NCBI RefSeq assembly: GCF_000150275.1
Contig: NW_002060955.1
Coordinates: forward strand, 1,185,225-1,249,224
Source: Trichoplax adhaerens
Taxonomy: Eukaryota; Placozoa; Uniplacotomia; Trichoplacea; Trichoplacidae
Reading direction: 5' to 3'
DNA: 64,000 nucleotides
This document shows, in pieces, positions 26,633 to 40,400 of this stretch. The position numbers and the translations under genes were made by a program. Within the stretch, counting starts at the first letter, position 1, and every line of letters starts with the position of its first letter. The notes under the pieces were generated by a model. That model made no database searches, had not been told where the DNA came from, and was given only the letters and a program-made list of their open reading frames with translations.

Positions 26633-28283
26633 ATGCAAACTGTAAGAACAGGATCTCGAGCTTTATCCGTATTTTATATTAGCGGACTAGTACTGTAGTG
26701 CTCTTATTATATCATTCAGCGTAACATTAAGCATGTATTAGACATGTTTATAAAAAATCCTTATTATACAAGACACGGTTAAAACCCAAAATGCTGAATA
26801 TTCTTATTCGGGTTGTTTTAACAATTTGCAACTGCTTTGATGAATTGTAGCATAGAAGAAAAGTGAAAATCTTCTCTGAAAGACGAAGGAAAAATTGTGC
26901 GCTATTTCAAATCTGCTTTAGAAATTTAACTTTGCCCTGTCTATTAAGGCATTACTCGCAACATTAACTCTATTTATGGATTAAAAGATTATTAGCCTAT
27001 GATACTAGCGGGAAACTATAGCCAGTCTTTGCAAGAATCATTAAAATATTCGTCAAGTTAACCGTTGATCATACCATTTTTTGCCATTCGAAAATGAGTG
27101 TAGTATCCAATAACTGTATCTACAGTAATTAGGCTAACAAACTAGCTGCTATATTTCTCAATATCTCTTTGATCAAATGAATTGTTTCTGTTCCAATCAC
27201 GTTTTCGGAAGTTTCAAAATTTCTGATTCGTAATTCAATACCAATGGTGAGTCACGATAACAATTTTGGCTTTGTCGCATCTCAACCTGTTATCGATAAC
27301 ATTTTTTAAAGTTTTATTCTTATAACCGAAATATCTGCGTACAGTTATTCGCAGATGCCACGAAATAATTCTAATCACTGCCCTTAAAATATAACTGATA
27401 TAAGATATCGGCACTTTTACATCGTCTTAGTTACAGTGAGTTCAATGCTTTCATTATGCTATTCGAAATGAATGAAATAATATTTCATTCATCATCTAGA
27501 ACCGCATTTAATTAATTGAAATTTTAAAATAATAACATAATAGCAATGCTATCATTTACTGACGCATGCAATGACATATGAAAGTAGTCAATTCCCGGAA
27601 ATTTCTATTATATCGTTTCAATAACAGACTTCCTATTGTAAGTAAAATACCTATTTCACAATCTCATTTGATCTCCAGCGTTTTCATAAAGGGTAATATC
27701 CGTGACGATAAATATCATTCGATAAGTACCAGCGTAACCCTATCTCATTTTACTGCGACTATTGATAAACTAGTATGTTATTACGGTATCTACATCATTA
27801 GCCAAAGTATAATTTAAATAATTTTAAAGTCTACAACTTGATTACACACTTACCATTACAGCACCAGTGATAATTTAACTTCTTATACAGAGATAGTGTA
27901 TCGTGTGATCATGTCATCGTATGATCCTGTAATGTATCAGTTAAAACTACAATATACACCTAAAGGAAAAATAAGTTCTCCTATTATACAATTTTTATTT
28001 AATTTTATAAATAACTTATTGATGCTAAAGCAATAATAATAGAATGCATTACTAGAACTTCTCGAGGAAAATAAATATTTGTCCGTTATTTGCAATACCA
28101 TCATTTAAGGTAGTCAGAAAAATTTAAATATGTGTACAAAATGTACAAGTATAAAAGAAGCATATTGCAATTTGAGTAATATACTCGTACATATTATGCA
28201 TAAATGATTCGCTTGCTCATACAGTATATATTCACTGCGTATACGCTTATATAACGGACTCGTTTGTTTATTTATTTACTGCA
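26633..28283. other. Intergenic region between LTR B4 and LTR C2
   Basis: AT-rich. One 79-codon open stretch on the plus strand (27578-27817) has no splice context, motif or paralogue and looks accidental. Nothing else recognised. Confidence 0.45.
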
Positions 28284-28288
28284 TATAC

Positions 28289-28876
28289 TGTCACAACCCT
28301 CACTTGTGGCAACGGAAAGTAAAGAACTCTAGTGTAGTTACTTAAAACTTGGGCTATTTCTCCCAGTACTTTCAGTTTCTATGAGAGAAGTATTTGAGAA
28401 CTCGATTTCTCGGCTGATCTCCACAGATAACTGACTAATTATTACAATATTCTTCACGATATGAGTCTTGCCGTTTCTTGAGTAATTACTTACTTTATTC
28501 TACAAACACACACGCTTAAATAGGTTTCTACAGTGAATTCCAATATTAACGAGTGAGAATTCATGCTTTACAAGTTACATTAATTAGTATAATACCATTA
28601 CTAAATATACATGTCGATATTCTCAGACTTAGATAGCTACAAGCTATCAGGTGTTAAGGCGCTTAACCTTCGTTCATATACAGCTCACTTTTTAGAGATT
28701 AATACACCTTATAAACCTACAGTAAATTAACTGCTAACAACTTCTATTTTTATCTCATTTCTACCATCCTATTATCAGCTACAAGCGCATTAAAACATAG
28801 CACATAACCTTATCTTATCTATTCATAAGCATTCATTAATTTACAGTTACTTAATTAGTAACGGCGTACCGTGACA
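28289..28876 (-). mobile_element. Solo LTR, family C copy 2 (inverted relative to copy 1)
   Basis: 588 bp, reverse complement of copy C1 with scattered differences. It starts TGTCACAACCCTCAC and ends GGCGTACCGTGACA. It has its own exact 5-bp target duplication TATAC (28284-28288, 28877-28881), which shows that it inserted independently. The internal AATAAA reads on the minus strand. Confidence 0.86.
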
Positions 28877-28881
28877 TATAC

Positions 28882-31800
28882 ACGTATAAGAGGGAACGTC
28901 AATATTTTTTAGAGCATTTTGTAAGACTGCTATTACTTTCAGCAGTGACTTTCCTCTTAAGCAAAATCCACAATAATACTTTCGATTAATATCAGATATT
29001 AAATTAGGTAAGAAGTTTCATCCACCGCTATTAAAGTCGGATAGCTATCAAACATTATTCAATTTCTACACTCAGGAACCAAATCGATAGTTCAGTTTGC
29101 AACGTAGACCTCTACTTAATCCAATAATTGATCTTATCAGTAAACTTCAGCATCGATTTCGTTCCTCAATGTCATTAATGTTATTTATCAGTACGATATC
29201 AAAAGTTGGCTTTCAGAAATAATGATTGAGCTATAAGTTACAAAAATTAGTGTAAGCAGACCAACAGAAAAACGCCCATCAATATTCCATTAAAGAAAAT
29301 GTCACTACTTAGGGAACCAAAATTCAATTGCAGTGGTTATTAGCTGCGAAAATTCAGGAATAAATGATATTTCGTTGTTTTCAAGTTTATGTAATGTTCT
29401 AAGGATGTCTGCAATAGCTGCATAAACTGACGGTAACGCTAGGTTCCGATCATTAGCTATAAGTTAAAAATAATATTTCTTGTTTTTGAGACTAAAATTA
29501 ATAAAGAAAAGCAAACAGTTACAGCTTGCGAGAATTAAAATTTTACAATCTGATTCTACCAAAAGCATAATCTCGTTCTAAAATAAGATGTGCGAAATCC
29601 AAAAACGAGCGTAACGGAACTTAATTGCTATATACTCCTGTTACGGTTCATCATTACCGTAAATGAAAATATGATATTTATTCATATTTTTTTATAAAGT
29701 AAAGTTGTGATATGTTAAGTCTTTAATGGATTCCCATTGATGAATGTGTGATAAAGATTGTCACATTTGATTAGTGAGTTGTTAAGTAACAAGTCTAGTT
29801 GATTTGTTAATTGGAGTAAGAGTGGTAAACACTCAATATTAAATTACAAGTATTTATTCTATACTAACTATCATAAATATATGTTATACAAAATCAAGTA
29901 TATTGTTAATAGAATTATGCCGATGGAAACTGGCACAGGTATATCAGAACGTGCCTATAATCATAGAAGGAGTTCTTATATTACCTTGCCTAGTAATATT
30001 TTCTATCGTTCGAATAAAGAGGATTTACGAAGTTATCTGGATATACTCACTGCTGAATAAGGTCTTATACTGAGCTGGTCGAGTTAGTGAAGCTTATTAG
30101 CAACGGTATATTACGGTAGAGCGGATACGCTTGGAATAAAATTAGTTACTTGTGCCACAAACGACATTGTGACAACTCCTATTGCAGAAATACGATTACG
30201 TCTTGTATAAAATTTTACTATGGGTAAATGTTTGTAAGCTTTGAACATTTTTATTACTGATAAAAGTATAATTTAAATTGCCTACCGTAATTTTAGAAAC
30301 ACGTTACCTTAAAGGGCCAAGATACTGTAAGCCTTGCTGCTTTTGTAAATAAAAGATTCAACTTATGTAGCCATGCTATCACTCGTTTATTTTTAGCAAA
30401 ATAACCAAAAAAAGATGATTTTTAATTAAATTTTGATTAAAGCAAAACACCATATCTCTTGTTATTCTCTGGTTATTATACAATAATATGCTGATACATC
30501 TATATGTGCATTTATTAGGAAATATAAAAGATTACAGAAAATTATTATTTCGTTATGCCTTCATATTCCATAGCAGCACGGTTAATACTTGCTATCTCAT
30601 TGTATAAACTAAAAATATCCAGCCTTACATGCTAAACACAATTTACATATGATGTTATGCAGCATATTGCCAAGGGATGACCTAACACAAATTCCAATTG
30701 AGTCAATTGGTTAGTCTATTTCAATTAGATGTATGCTCGTAGGTTATTATAACAGTATTTAAGATTGAGTTACAAAAGTATTAGGTACAATTTGAGCAAT
30801 GATTCAGTTGGTGAGTTCACGAAGATAACCTCATGGTAATTATTACACTTAGAAATATTCATCGTTAATAACTCCTCCCAATCAAATCTCCCTTGCTGTA
30901 AAGCCTTCATGGTAAAATACGCCTATTACTACTGCTATGAAGTTTTTGAAAACAAAATTAATTAATAATTATACAATAAAATCTATAAAAATATCTATCA
31001 CCGAATTAAACTGATATTCTGGATTATACATGAGCCTTATTTAATGTGTAAGTCAAGGTATTCAGAAAACGTTGTTAAAAGTAGAACAAAGTTACCGACA
31101 GAATTAATGTCTAATTAATCTTGTGCTCAATTAGTTAATCAGTTATATAATTCAAATGAAAGATAAGTTGATATTAAGTCTTCAGATCGTGATTGTCTTA
31201 ATATTCATGATGCATCCTAGATTGGTTTTACATACAACAAATTTTAATCGCTGTTGTTCAAAATATTATCCGGTTCCAGTAATAGAGAGAGAAATTGACT
31301 ATTAGAAATAAGTTTATTTGATGTCAATATTATGAAGGTAGTCTCGACTACTATCACATAATACTATCGCTAAATAAACAAGCCTTATTTCATCGACCAT
31401 TACAGCGAACTGGCATGATATACCATAGAATCTATTTAATGCTGCACTACACTAACTTAGCAAAATCCCGAGGTTGGCCCCTTAATCAGTAATTTTAAAA
31501 ATGCAGTGAAATAAGAATAAAATACCCAAGCGGTGAAATTTTAGAAAACCTTTCATTTTAGCTAGGATAATAGCGGACTGCAACTACTAAATGTGCCATC
31601 GCCTAATTTATTCACTTTTTATTGCTATAATGTCGATATTATTGCATTTTGTACAGAAACGGTAGCGATAGCCACTAAAGATTATTCCATGGAATACTGC
31701 ACCTATAGCACGCTGCATTGCCAAGAATGAACATTTGCATCTTCTTATTACTTAATGATTTTGAACATTATAATTGTATTAGTGTCAATAAGATGTGAAA

Positions 31801-34198
31801 ATTACTATAAATAAAGCATCTTAAGCGTCAACTTACAGTAGCAAATTAAAATACTGTGTAATAACCAGTGTAGCCACATTGACCTACAAATAGAAGATAG
31901 CGCTATCTTTTTAACCTACCGTGATTGAAATTTTAGTAATGCATACTGACTTTCTCTCTTCCTTAGTAGTCTTCAACAGTAGTAAGTGATAAACGATCAG
32001 TTTTTAGGAAAAAGTAAAGTAGCATGTCTGTAACCAGCAAGGTGCTATAGCATCGATATGACGTGTTGATTAATTCTGGTTTTCAAGGGTTAGTTAATTA
32101 TTAAAAACTTGTATATAATTTAAAAAATTTAGGCTTTAAAGTTTATAATTTAAAGGATTGAATTTCCCTCATATTGTATCATACATTAAGAAAAACTATC
32201 TGAGTAAAATTAATAAAAACTAAAATTTAGAGAGATTGAACTTAGCATTCCGTGATTCGGAGGGCTTAATGTAATATATTTCAATAGCAGCCCACAGTCA
32301 TGGATACAAAAAAAATTTAAAGATAAGACCTATTTTGCACAGTCATTTATTACATCATGTTACGGCATATGAGTATATTTTTCCCTGTGCCGGCTATATC
32401 AAGATATTATTGAGGATATGGTTAAATTGTAACTGTTCGATCTTCGTATAAATTCTACTTAGCAGGGTAAAATATCAGGGTAAAGACGGTAATGAGAGAG
32501 TGGCATAACTTTTTTATAAAAACGATTCTGTGGAATACTGTACTAGCATACAGGAATATTAGTATAACCAACTGCAACTTGGTAGTTAATAAGTTGTAAA
32601 AAATATCACTAGAAATGATTTTATTGCCACAAACTCGGGAGTAACTCTGTTATAAATCATAACAATAGCTGCAAACCGTGAAAATCTTTTATTTAAGATT
32701 TCTGTCGAACAATAGAAACTACTGTTCGTAAAAGCTTTGGAATCATTAAGTCAAACAAGAACTTCAATATGAAAGTTTGGATTCGTCCATAGATTCAATG
32801 ACATCATGACGTCAATAGACTATGATAACCTGACCTGGATAACATATATAACGTTAATTAAGAAAATAAAACCGATATATCAAAATAATTATATATCTTA
32901 GCAACAGATACGCAACAGTTACTCCAGCATTCTTTATATTAGGAACAGTCGACAACATCATTCAGTTAAAAGCTATTGGTAATAATTTAAACAAAACTGT
33001 AACTGAATGACACAAACTTAACTTGTGAACTACTATTCTAAACTAATAAATTAGTTATTCCAATCTCCACTGCACCTGAAGGTCTACTATGTGATATTCC
33101 TATACTACTTATGATCACTCAGGGATAATACTGTTCTAAGAGTTTAGTATAATTTTATTAATAGAGTAGCTGAAACGCTATCTAATCACCGAACTGAGGA
33201 GCTGAGCATTCTTGCCTCTTTTATATCCTACCTCCAAACTTGTAGTGCACACATAGTAATTTAGCAACATGAAATTTACTTGATTAGCACATAACAAAAT
33301 CTACTTAATTAACATGTATGGCACTTTGCTCTGTAACACGGAAATAATAGGCATTATAAATTATGTTAAACTACTGTATGATATAAGCTAAAACATCAAC
33401 GTTTCAATCAGTCCAGTAAATGTTAGTATACCTCGATTTGCTATTGTAGCAGGTTCGCATACCACCATAGTCTAATTTCAATCACAAGTTAACCCACTAA
33501 AGTAATTTTGATATTTAACGATAATTGGATTTATTATTTCAAAGAGGCCAGTTTTCAGCGATGAATCAAAATCCCATTATTGTTAGTTATAAATGTTGAC
33601 TAACTACAACAAATATCCTTAAGATAACTATCAACAAAATTATATATGGTTAGATTTGGGTCATGACGCTATTGTAGTTTAAATCATCTAATATAACAAC
33701 AAGAGACCAATATATTCATAAGAAGTAATGCAAAGACACGTAACAAATTTTGGCCTTAGTATACCGTTATATCATTGAAGAAGAGGCGTAGGTTTGTTAT
33801 AAATAAAATTCTACATTAATATATTTTATTAAAAAAAGAGCCGACAGGTTTCAATCACTAATTTAAAAATAATTTTTAATAATGTCTTTAATTACCTTCA
33901 AAGCAGTAGCTACATGCATTTCTAATAATTATTTCTATAGTAACAGCCTATATCTTATATAGCAAAGAGAATAATTAAGTAAGCAAAAATCGGTCTAATT
34001 TTATCCGTGGAAGCCTTGATTAAAATAGTTTCTTTCATGTGCGGCCTTTAACACACCTATTTCATAGCCCACTGTATATTTGGAAACATTGATAGCTAAT
34101 TTTAAGTATTGCTGTGGTAAAGTAGTCAAGGTTAACAATATTTATATGCAAAGAAAAATGTTATCAATTTACATCCATTATATTAATATACAGAATTT
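28882..34198. other. 5.3-kb intergenic region with one probable old LTR
   Basis: Apart from the candidate LTR at 29759-30174, this AT-rich stretch shows no ORF of 60 codons or more, no receptor-like exon and no RNA gene I can support. Confidence 0.4.
29759..30174 (+). mobile_element. Probable old solo LTR, family E (related to C)
   Basis: It begins TGTCACATTTG and has TTAAGTAAC near the start, as family C does. It ends GCCACAAACGACATTGTGACA, close to the family-C end GCCACAAGTGAGGGTTGTGACA in structure and wording. AATAAA occurs at about 30134, some 35 bases before the end. Flanking 5-mers (AAGAT and ACTCC) do not match, so insertion is not proved and the start may be misplaced. Confidence 0.4.
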
Positions 34199-34313
34199 AT
34201 ATTGAACGCATCCGGATGCAAACCGGTCATTTAGCAAATTGCTGCATCGTAATTTTGCAAAATACCAAGCATTTGGCAAAATGAACGATTTTGCATCCGG
34301 ACGCGTTCAATAT
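34199..34313. mobile_element. 115-bp MITE with long terminal inverted repeats
   Basis: The two ends are inverted copies of each other over about 45 bases with few mismatches (ATATTGAACGCATCCGGATG on the left; ATATTGAACGCGTCCGGATG on the complement of the right). Only about 25 bases lie between the arms. The ends can be read as TA-TTGAACGC...GCGTTCAA-TA, that is with a TA target duplication as in Tc1/mariner-derived MITEs. The superfamily is inference from that alone. It is more GC-rich than its surroundings. Confidence 0.7.
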
Positions 34314-35843
34314 TCTAATATTTGTATTATATGCGGCGCTAAGATCAAAATTTCATACTATTTCTAGCTAAAAGTGTTATTAGCTACGGAAATAAGTGTA
34401 TTGGTATCGATATCTAAGGCCTTATCGCATTTTGAATCTTGGTAATGTGAACCAATATTAGATGTATGTATGCACTTACATAATTAGTCAATCAAGCGTA
34501 CCTCAAACTGAAATTTTTTCGCTAACCAAAATTAATTCAAATTCTTACAGTGCCTCATTATACCGTAACGTAAAACAATTTATAAAGCAACTGTAATGAT
34601 AGCTCGTATAGAGGCTACAAATGCATTTTTGATGCTTTGATGTATTACTTTAATTAGTTCCTATCATTATCATACTTAATTGATGTTAAGCGCAGTTATT
34701 AAACTTTAAAGAACCTTTTCTTTATTAATTTTTCGCCAATGCATTCCATGATCAAATACTACGAAGATAGCAATGCTATTTATGATTTATACTTAGTAAT
34801 TTAATTTATCAAAATGTAACGATTTAAAAGCATTCGCAGTTTGAATTTGATTTGAAATTCTCCGTATCAATTGGTATTTTAATTTAAATATCTGTCCACA
34901 GCTAGAATATTATACTTAGATAGCAAGCCTGAAGCTGTGATACTATAATATTTTACATATAAATAGTAGTGAATATTTATCAATAAACTTGTCAGTATCT
35001 AATCTGTAAATGCTAACTGAATAAATTTTGCTTTACAATCAGCATAAAAAATACTTTTTAAGTTCTTCATTTCATACTTCCGTTGAAAATATCTACTTTT
35101 TGCATTCATCTCATTTCTTAGATGAGAGTGGTATTAACTTGAATGTTGTGGGACTGGATCAAAACTTATTAAATGATATGTTGAATCAGACTATTTATTA
35201 ATAATTGTTATTTGCAGTTAATATTAATTTAATAGCCAAAGGACGGTGTTTTCCAATTTTTACCGGGCGACACAAAATGTAATCTTTATATCAAACTATG
35301 ATAATTTCGATCGTGATAGCCTCAAATCGCAGATTTAAAGCTAATTATAATCCAATCAGCCAACCGTAAAATAATAGTCTGAATGCTTTTGTATGGCATT
35401 ACAATTAGAAGTAACAAAAACTAATAGGAAAATTTAATTTGAAGTCAGCAGGTGTATTATTATTTAGCTGCAATACTTACTAACTAAGAATCATGGTCAA
35501 TAAAAGAACAAAGTTTATATCTGAACGCAGGAAAATCTTTCAGTAATAATTAAGATATAGCAGAAATAGACTGCAGAAAACGTCATGTAATCAAGAATAG
35601 CAAGTTTTTGATCATAAATCATCGTTCTAGTATATTAGTTGCTACCGTCTGCAGCAACCAATTTATTCACAATAGGTATGTCTGTAAAAGAATTCTCAGA
35701 AAAAATAAACTTTTCCACAATTGCAATTCAATAGCTTTATCCAATTATGTAATCAGTCAACATATTAAAAACCCAACTGTTACTGATATTCATCAATCAA
35801 ACAATAAAGTTCGTTACAAATTTCCACAATTCAAGATGGTATA
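34314..35843. other. Intergenic region, no gene seen
   Basis: AT-rich. One 81-codon open stretch (35608-35853) runs into LTR B2 and has no splice or domain support, so I treat it as accidental. Confidence 0.45.
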
Positions 35844-35848
35844 CTTGT

Positions 35849-36404
35849 TGTAATGTAACTTAGTATTGTGATTGTAGACTGTTAGCCATGTTTAGTATAA
35901 TGTACGGTAGATATTTATCCTAAGAGATATTTGGTAGTTATAACTATAGACTGTAGTGGTAGAGACTCTATGCTAGAGTACAGATGACTATATACAGTAA
36001 GGTGTTGAGTTACTAATAAGGCTATAGGTAAAAAAAGGAACTGTAAATCATATGTTAGGATATGGTTAATTCATTGTACTTTGGCTAGTGTGAATGATGT
36101 CTACGTAAGTACTGTAGTCGCATCCATACTGGATTAATGATGGTCCGCAGTAGAATAGTCTTACTAAGAATAATTTAACTATGTGTAAAATAAGGTAAAA
36201 GGTTGCCGTGCGGATTGTAGCTGCGAATGCTACGAAAAGTATAAAAGCATGTAACTTTAGATTATTCTGCTAGTTCGTTGTAGAAGTCTTTAGTAGTATT
36301 ATTCGGCTAGAGTAGAGCAGTGAGTAGGTAATCCTTGTATAAGATTCAATAAAGCCCTTATTTTTCTTCTAAAATTTGGAATCTCGTGATTGGTATATAT
36401 CACG
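35849..36404 (+). mobile_element. Solo LTR, family B copy 2, upstream of receptor gene 3
   Basis: 556 bp, TGTAATGTAACTTAG... to ...TATATATCACG. Flanking 5-mers CTTGT (35844-35848) and CTCGT (36405-36409) match in four of five positions. TATAAAAG at 36240-36247 and AATAAA at 36348-36353 are in the same order as in B1. It lies in sense orientation, its end about 1.0 kb upstream of the receptor gene 3 start codon. Confidence 0.85.
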
Positions 36405-36409
36405 CTCGT

Positions 36410-37422
36410 ATACTTGAGATATCTGGGAACAGCAATCTCTAAATTTCATAACTCAAGACAATTGGTCTACTTTTTGTTTATAAAGACAATCACGAAAATA
36501 AATTTTACTGACCGTATCCGAAAATTTTAAACGTCAACAAAATTATGACATAAATGCTAGATCAACTTGTACTTATGCTAAGATTTATATTTACAGGTAT
36601 ATGATTGCTGCTTTATGGACATTGATCTGTATAAAAAACTGTAAATATCAAGCCGATACCAACGTTACTTATTCAGCAAATATTTTTATTTTAATAATTA
36701 AAGCTGGATAGTCGTTAATCTGCTCTACTTATAAATATCTTGGCTAATTAGAATGTTATAAATGAATAGATTGAGCATTATTAATGTTTCTTGCTTGAGT
36801 TAATTTATACCGACTGACCGTAAAATCAAAATATTCAGATAGTTTTCGAAAGATTAAATGGTACTTTTTCATCGTTATTTTAAAATAAAATGAAAGATCA
36901 TAATTACTGTTATATAAACAAACTGCTGCTATGCGACATAATTTTTATTGCCAAACTGTTTTACTCACAAACAAAACTGGAATAGAATAAAGGCCAAAAA
37001 TATTATATATTCCTGTTTGTGGCTAATATTAATTGCCTCATTCTTAGCAAGTAGAGCATTAAGTTGTATGGTTATTTGTTTATTCGAAACTAGACAGTAA
37101 AATGAATTTCTATTCTTTTTTTCTTACAAATCTAAAATTTAATTATTGAAAGCATAAGATACAGGTTACTACACCGGATATTTTATAGTTTAACTTTTAG
37201 AATGAAATCAAATTTTCATGTGACTAAGAATTAAATATTCCAAATAATACTATTCCTTTACATGAGGCTCTTAGTGTCTTATTATATTTCTAATACCTTT
37301 TGTCTATCTACCTTTGATATTTAAGTCAAGTCTGAAATTTAAATCATTCATTACTACCATCTCATTTCAGATGTGTCAGAAGTTGATGCACATAAAATTC
37401 ATGTGTTCCAACACCAATAAAA
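36410..37422. other. Upstream region of receptor gene 3
   Basis: AT-rich, no ORF or recognised repeat. Presumed 5' flank or UTR between LTR B2 and the start codon at 37423. Confidence 0.45.
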
Positions 37423-40400
37423 ATGAAATTCATTGTATACTTTGCCGTATTTAGCCTAATTAATTTCATCACCACTTGTCTATGTCTTCAAAATTTAACA
37501 CTGTTGTGCATGATACCCTGGTATAGACGATTTGAACTGGGTACATCATGTGCTATAGCAGCAAATATGGCTGTCGAAGCTATTAACCAGAACACAACAG
37601 TTTTACCAGATTATCGTCTTGAATTGGAATTAGCCGATAGCCAGGTAAGCACTACTAAATATGCGTGCAATTTTTTTCAATATTTTACCATTAAAAAAAT
37701 AAAATCGCGTTAGTAAAAAATTTTAGCGTACTAAATAATGCAAAGCTTAAAATTTTAAAGTAAAATAGAAAGTTAACATCTACCTCTAATACATGATTTA
37801 CATTGACAGATTAAATAAAAACCAATAACCTATACTCATCATCAGACTTTCTTCATAGCGATAAAATAATCAAAATTTACAGCTACCTGCTACGCGGTTT
37901 TGATAGTAGCAATTTCAACTTATTTAAATACGTTTAGATGTCTCAGGGTGTAGCGGCTAAGGCATTTTTCGACTCAATTTCACGTTCACCGACAAAAATA
38001 GGAGTCATTGGTCCATTAATATCGACAGCCAATGCCTATGTTGCAAGTATATCCAAATTTTACAACTTAGTTCAGGTTGGTAGACCTTCCTAGAAACCAA
38101 ATCTGCATCATTGAACATTTAATAGAAACCATTTTAAAGTTAATTAATCAACTATTTCAGTCAATACCTATAAGAAGTAATTAGTATTTTAGATACCATC
38201 GTAGAATTTATTGAATTATTTGTCATTAATTGTAATCGTGATTTTTTTATTATTCACAGGTGGGTTATGCTGCATCTGGTTTATCCTTAGACGATAAAAA
38301 AAATTATCCTTACTACTATAGAACATCAATAACGCAATATAGTTATTCATTAGCTCGCATTAAACTTCTCAAGCAATTCAAGTGGGAAAAAGTAGCAATT
38401 ATTTATTCAACAGCCGGAACTTATTCTACAGTATGTATATAAATGAAACAGCTTGAGAAAATTTTGAGTTTGGGCAAATCTTAAAACAATAAAATGTAAC
38501 CTTAGGATTATGGTTCAGATATTATATCATAAATCAGATACGATAGTTCATTTATCTTAAAACGATAGAATATAACACTAAAGTTAGGATTTAGATATCA
38601 TGTAACATAGTAGATCGCATACGATACTTCATTTTTGTGAAATTTGAATAATTCAAGATTTCTATTATTTTAAGCTATTCATTCATTCTTTGCAATCTTC
38701 ATAACTTACAAATACTTTCTCATTAAATCACCTCAGATAGTTTTCTGTTTTATGTATTGACTATTTCTAAAAATTTCACTTGAATGTCGGTTGAAAGTCA
38801 AAAAAAATTATAATGCTTTTGCGGTATTAAATTTTTCAGTATTACTTTAAATGAACAAAGAATTGCTGATTATACGTTCAGAAGAAAAATTGTTGTTGCT
38901 TGTTGTGGTTACTCTTGTAGTTACAATGTAATTTGCATTATGATGATATTCATTAATCATAACTATTGCGATTACAAAGAAACAGAAATTTATTAATTTT
39001 TTAAGAGCAAAATATTTCATACAGAGGTCGAATCATAAACAATAAATACTGAATAGTATATCTTAAATCTATGAATATTTTAAAAACATAATTATGTTTT
39101 ACGATTAAAATTGATAATGACCGAAGGGAAACTGGAGCTAGTCAATTTACCTATTCTTCCTATTAATCAGTTAAATAATCATATATTATTTATTTTGGCC
39201 GATATAGTCAGCTGCTATGGTTCAACAAACTTTACTTAAAGCCAATATCAATGTGGCAGTTATGGAAAGTTTTGATGATCATCCAAGTGTTGCAATTAAG
39301 GCTATCAAGGTACGTTCTTAACGATATTAAATTTAAGAGTTTGCTAATTGCTAATAGTTGTCAAATTTATGTGCTTTAAGATCTCTAGTTTAGGTCCTAT
39401 TAATAAATTTTACAGATGAAGTTATTGCCTTATCGTTAATATTTTCCGTTTGAAATATATTTAGGACAAAGATGTTCGAATTATTGTCGTTATAAGCCAT
39501 TATAATCAACAATTTTCACTTTTTTGTGAGGTATAGTATTACTGTAATAGACTTTTTCTAGATGAAATATTCCATGTTTTTCTTAATACTTATGTCTGGT
39601 TAAGAATGAAAGACATATGTCTAATGAAATCGGAAAACAGACAGTAAATTTCAGTAGCATATATCGTAAGCAAAAATTGAAATTTTTGATAAATTATTAA
39701 TGCATTAATAAATAGTATTAGCGGTAATGTATATTTTGGTTTATCTACTCTGTCGAGAGTAAGAGATAGATAGTACCAGAAGTGCATAAAAAGAGATTTT
39801 ACTCCTACCAATATACAGTAGTTAATGCAATAATTATTACCTTTCATGGGCGATAAATCCATATATTACAGTATAAGTACAACACCTTCAAGACGACAAA
39901 TTGTAACTAAAATTTTACATAATTTGTAAATTCAGTTAGGATAAAATTCCATGGTATTTAATTGACTAAAAACGATTCTTATGCTAGATCATTTTTTAGC
40001 CTTTTATAGGTATCATATTATAAATTTATGTTCCTTGATCTTAATGCAAGATTATTAATTAGATAGCAAAAGGGAAAGCATTCTAGATTTGTTTTATTAC
40101 ATACTACTTGAATATTTATTATATTAATAACATAACTCTTAATAACAAGCAATGATTAATTTTACTATTCTTTACATTAAGTAATACGTTATATTGCAGT
40201 ACATTTACGACAGTTTAATTTTGTACCTGTACATATTCAGATCCATATTTCTATTATTAAAGCTACTGCTTCTATATATCTTATCGAATAATAAACTCAG
40301 GGGCATCAATGCCTTGATCATTAGGAACAGACAGAGAATTTAGTAACTAATGGTGATTTTAGTTGAATTGTCAACTTTCCTTACGTACTCTTTGTTATAA

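Noticed and set aside
27578-27817. 79-codon plus-strand ORF as a gene
   Set aside because: No signal, domain, splice context or paralogue; length is within chance for the window.
25322-28876. One large foldback transposon made of two inverted arms
   Set aside because: Each arm has its own different 5-bp target duplication (CAAAT and TATAC), so these are two independent insertions.
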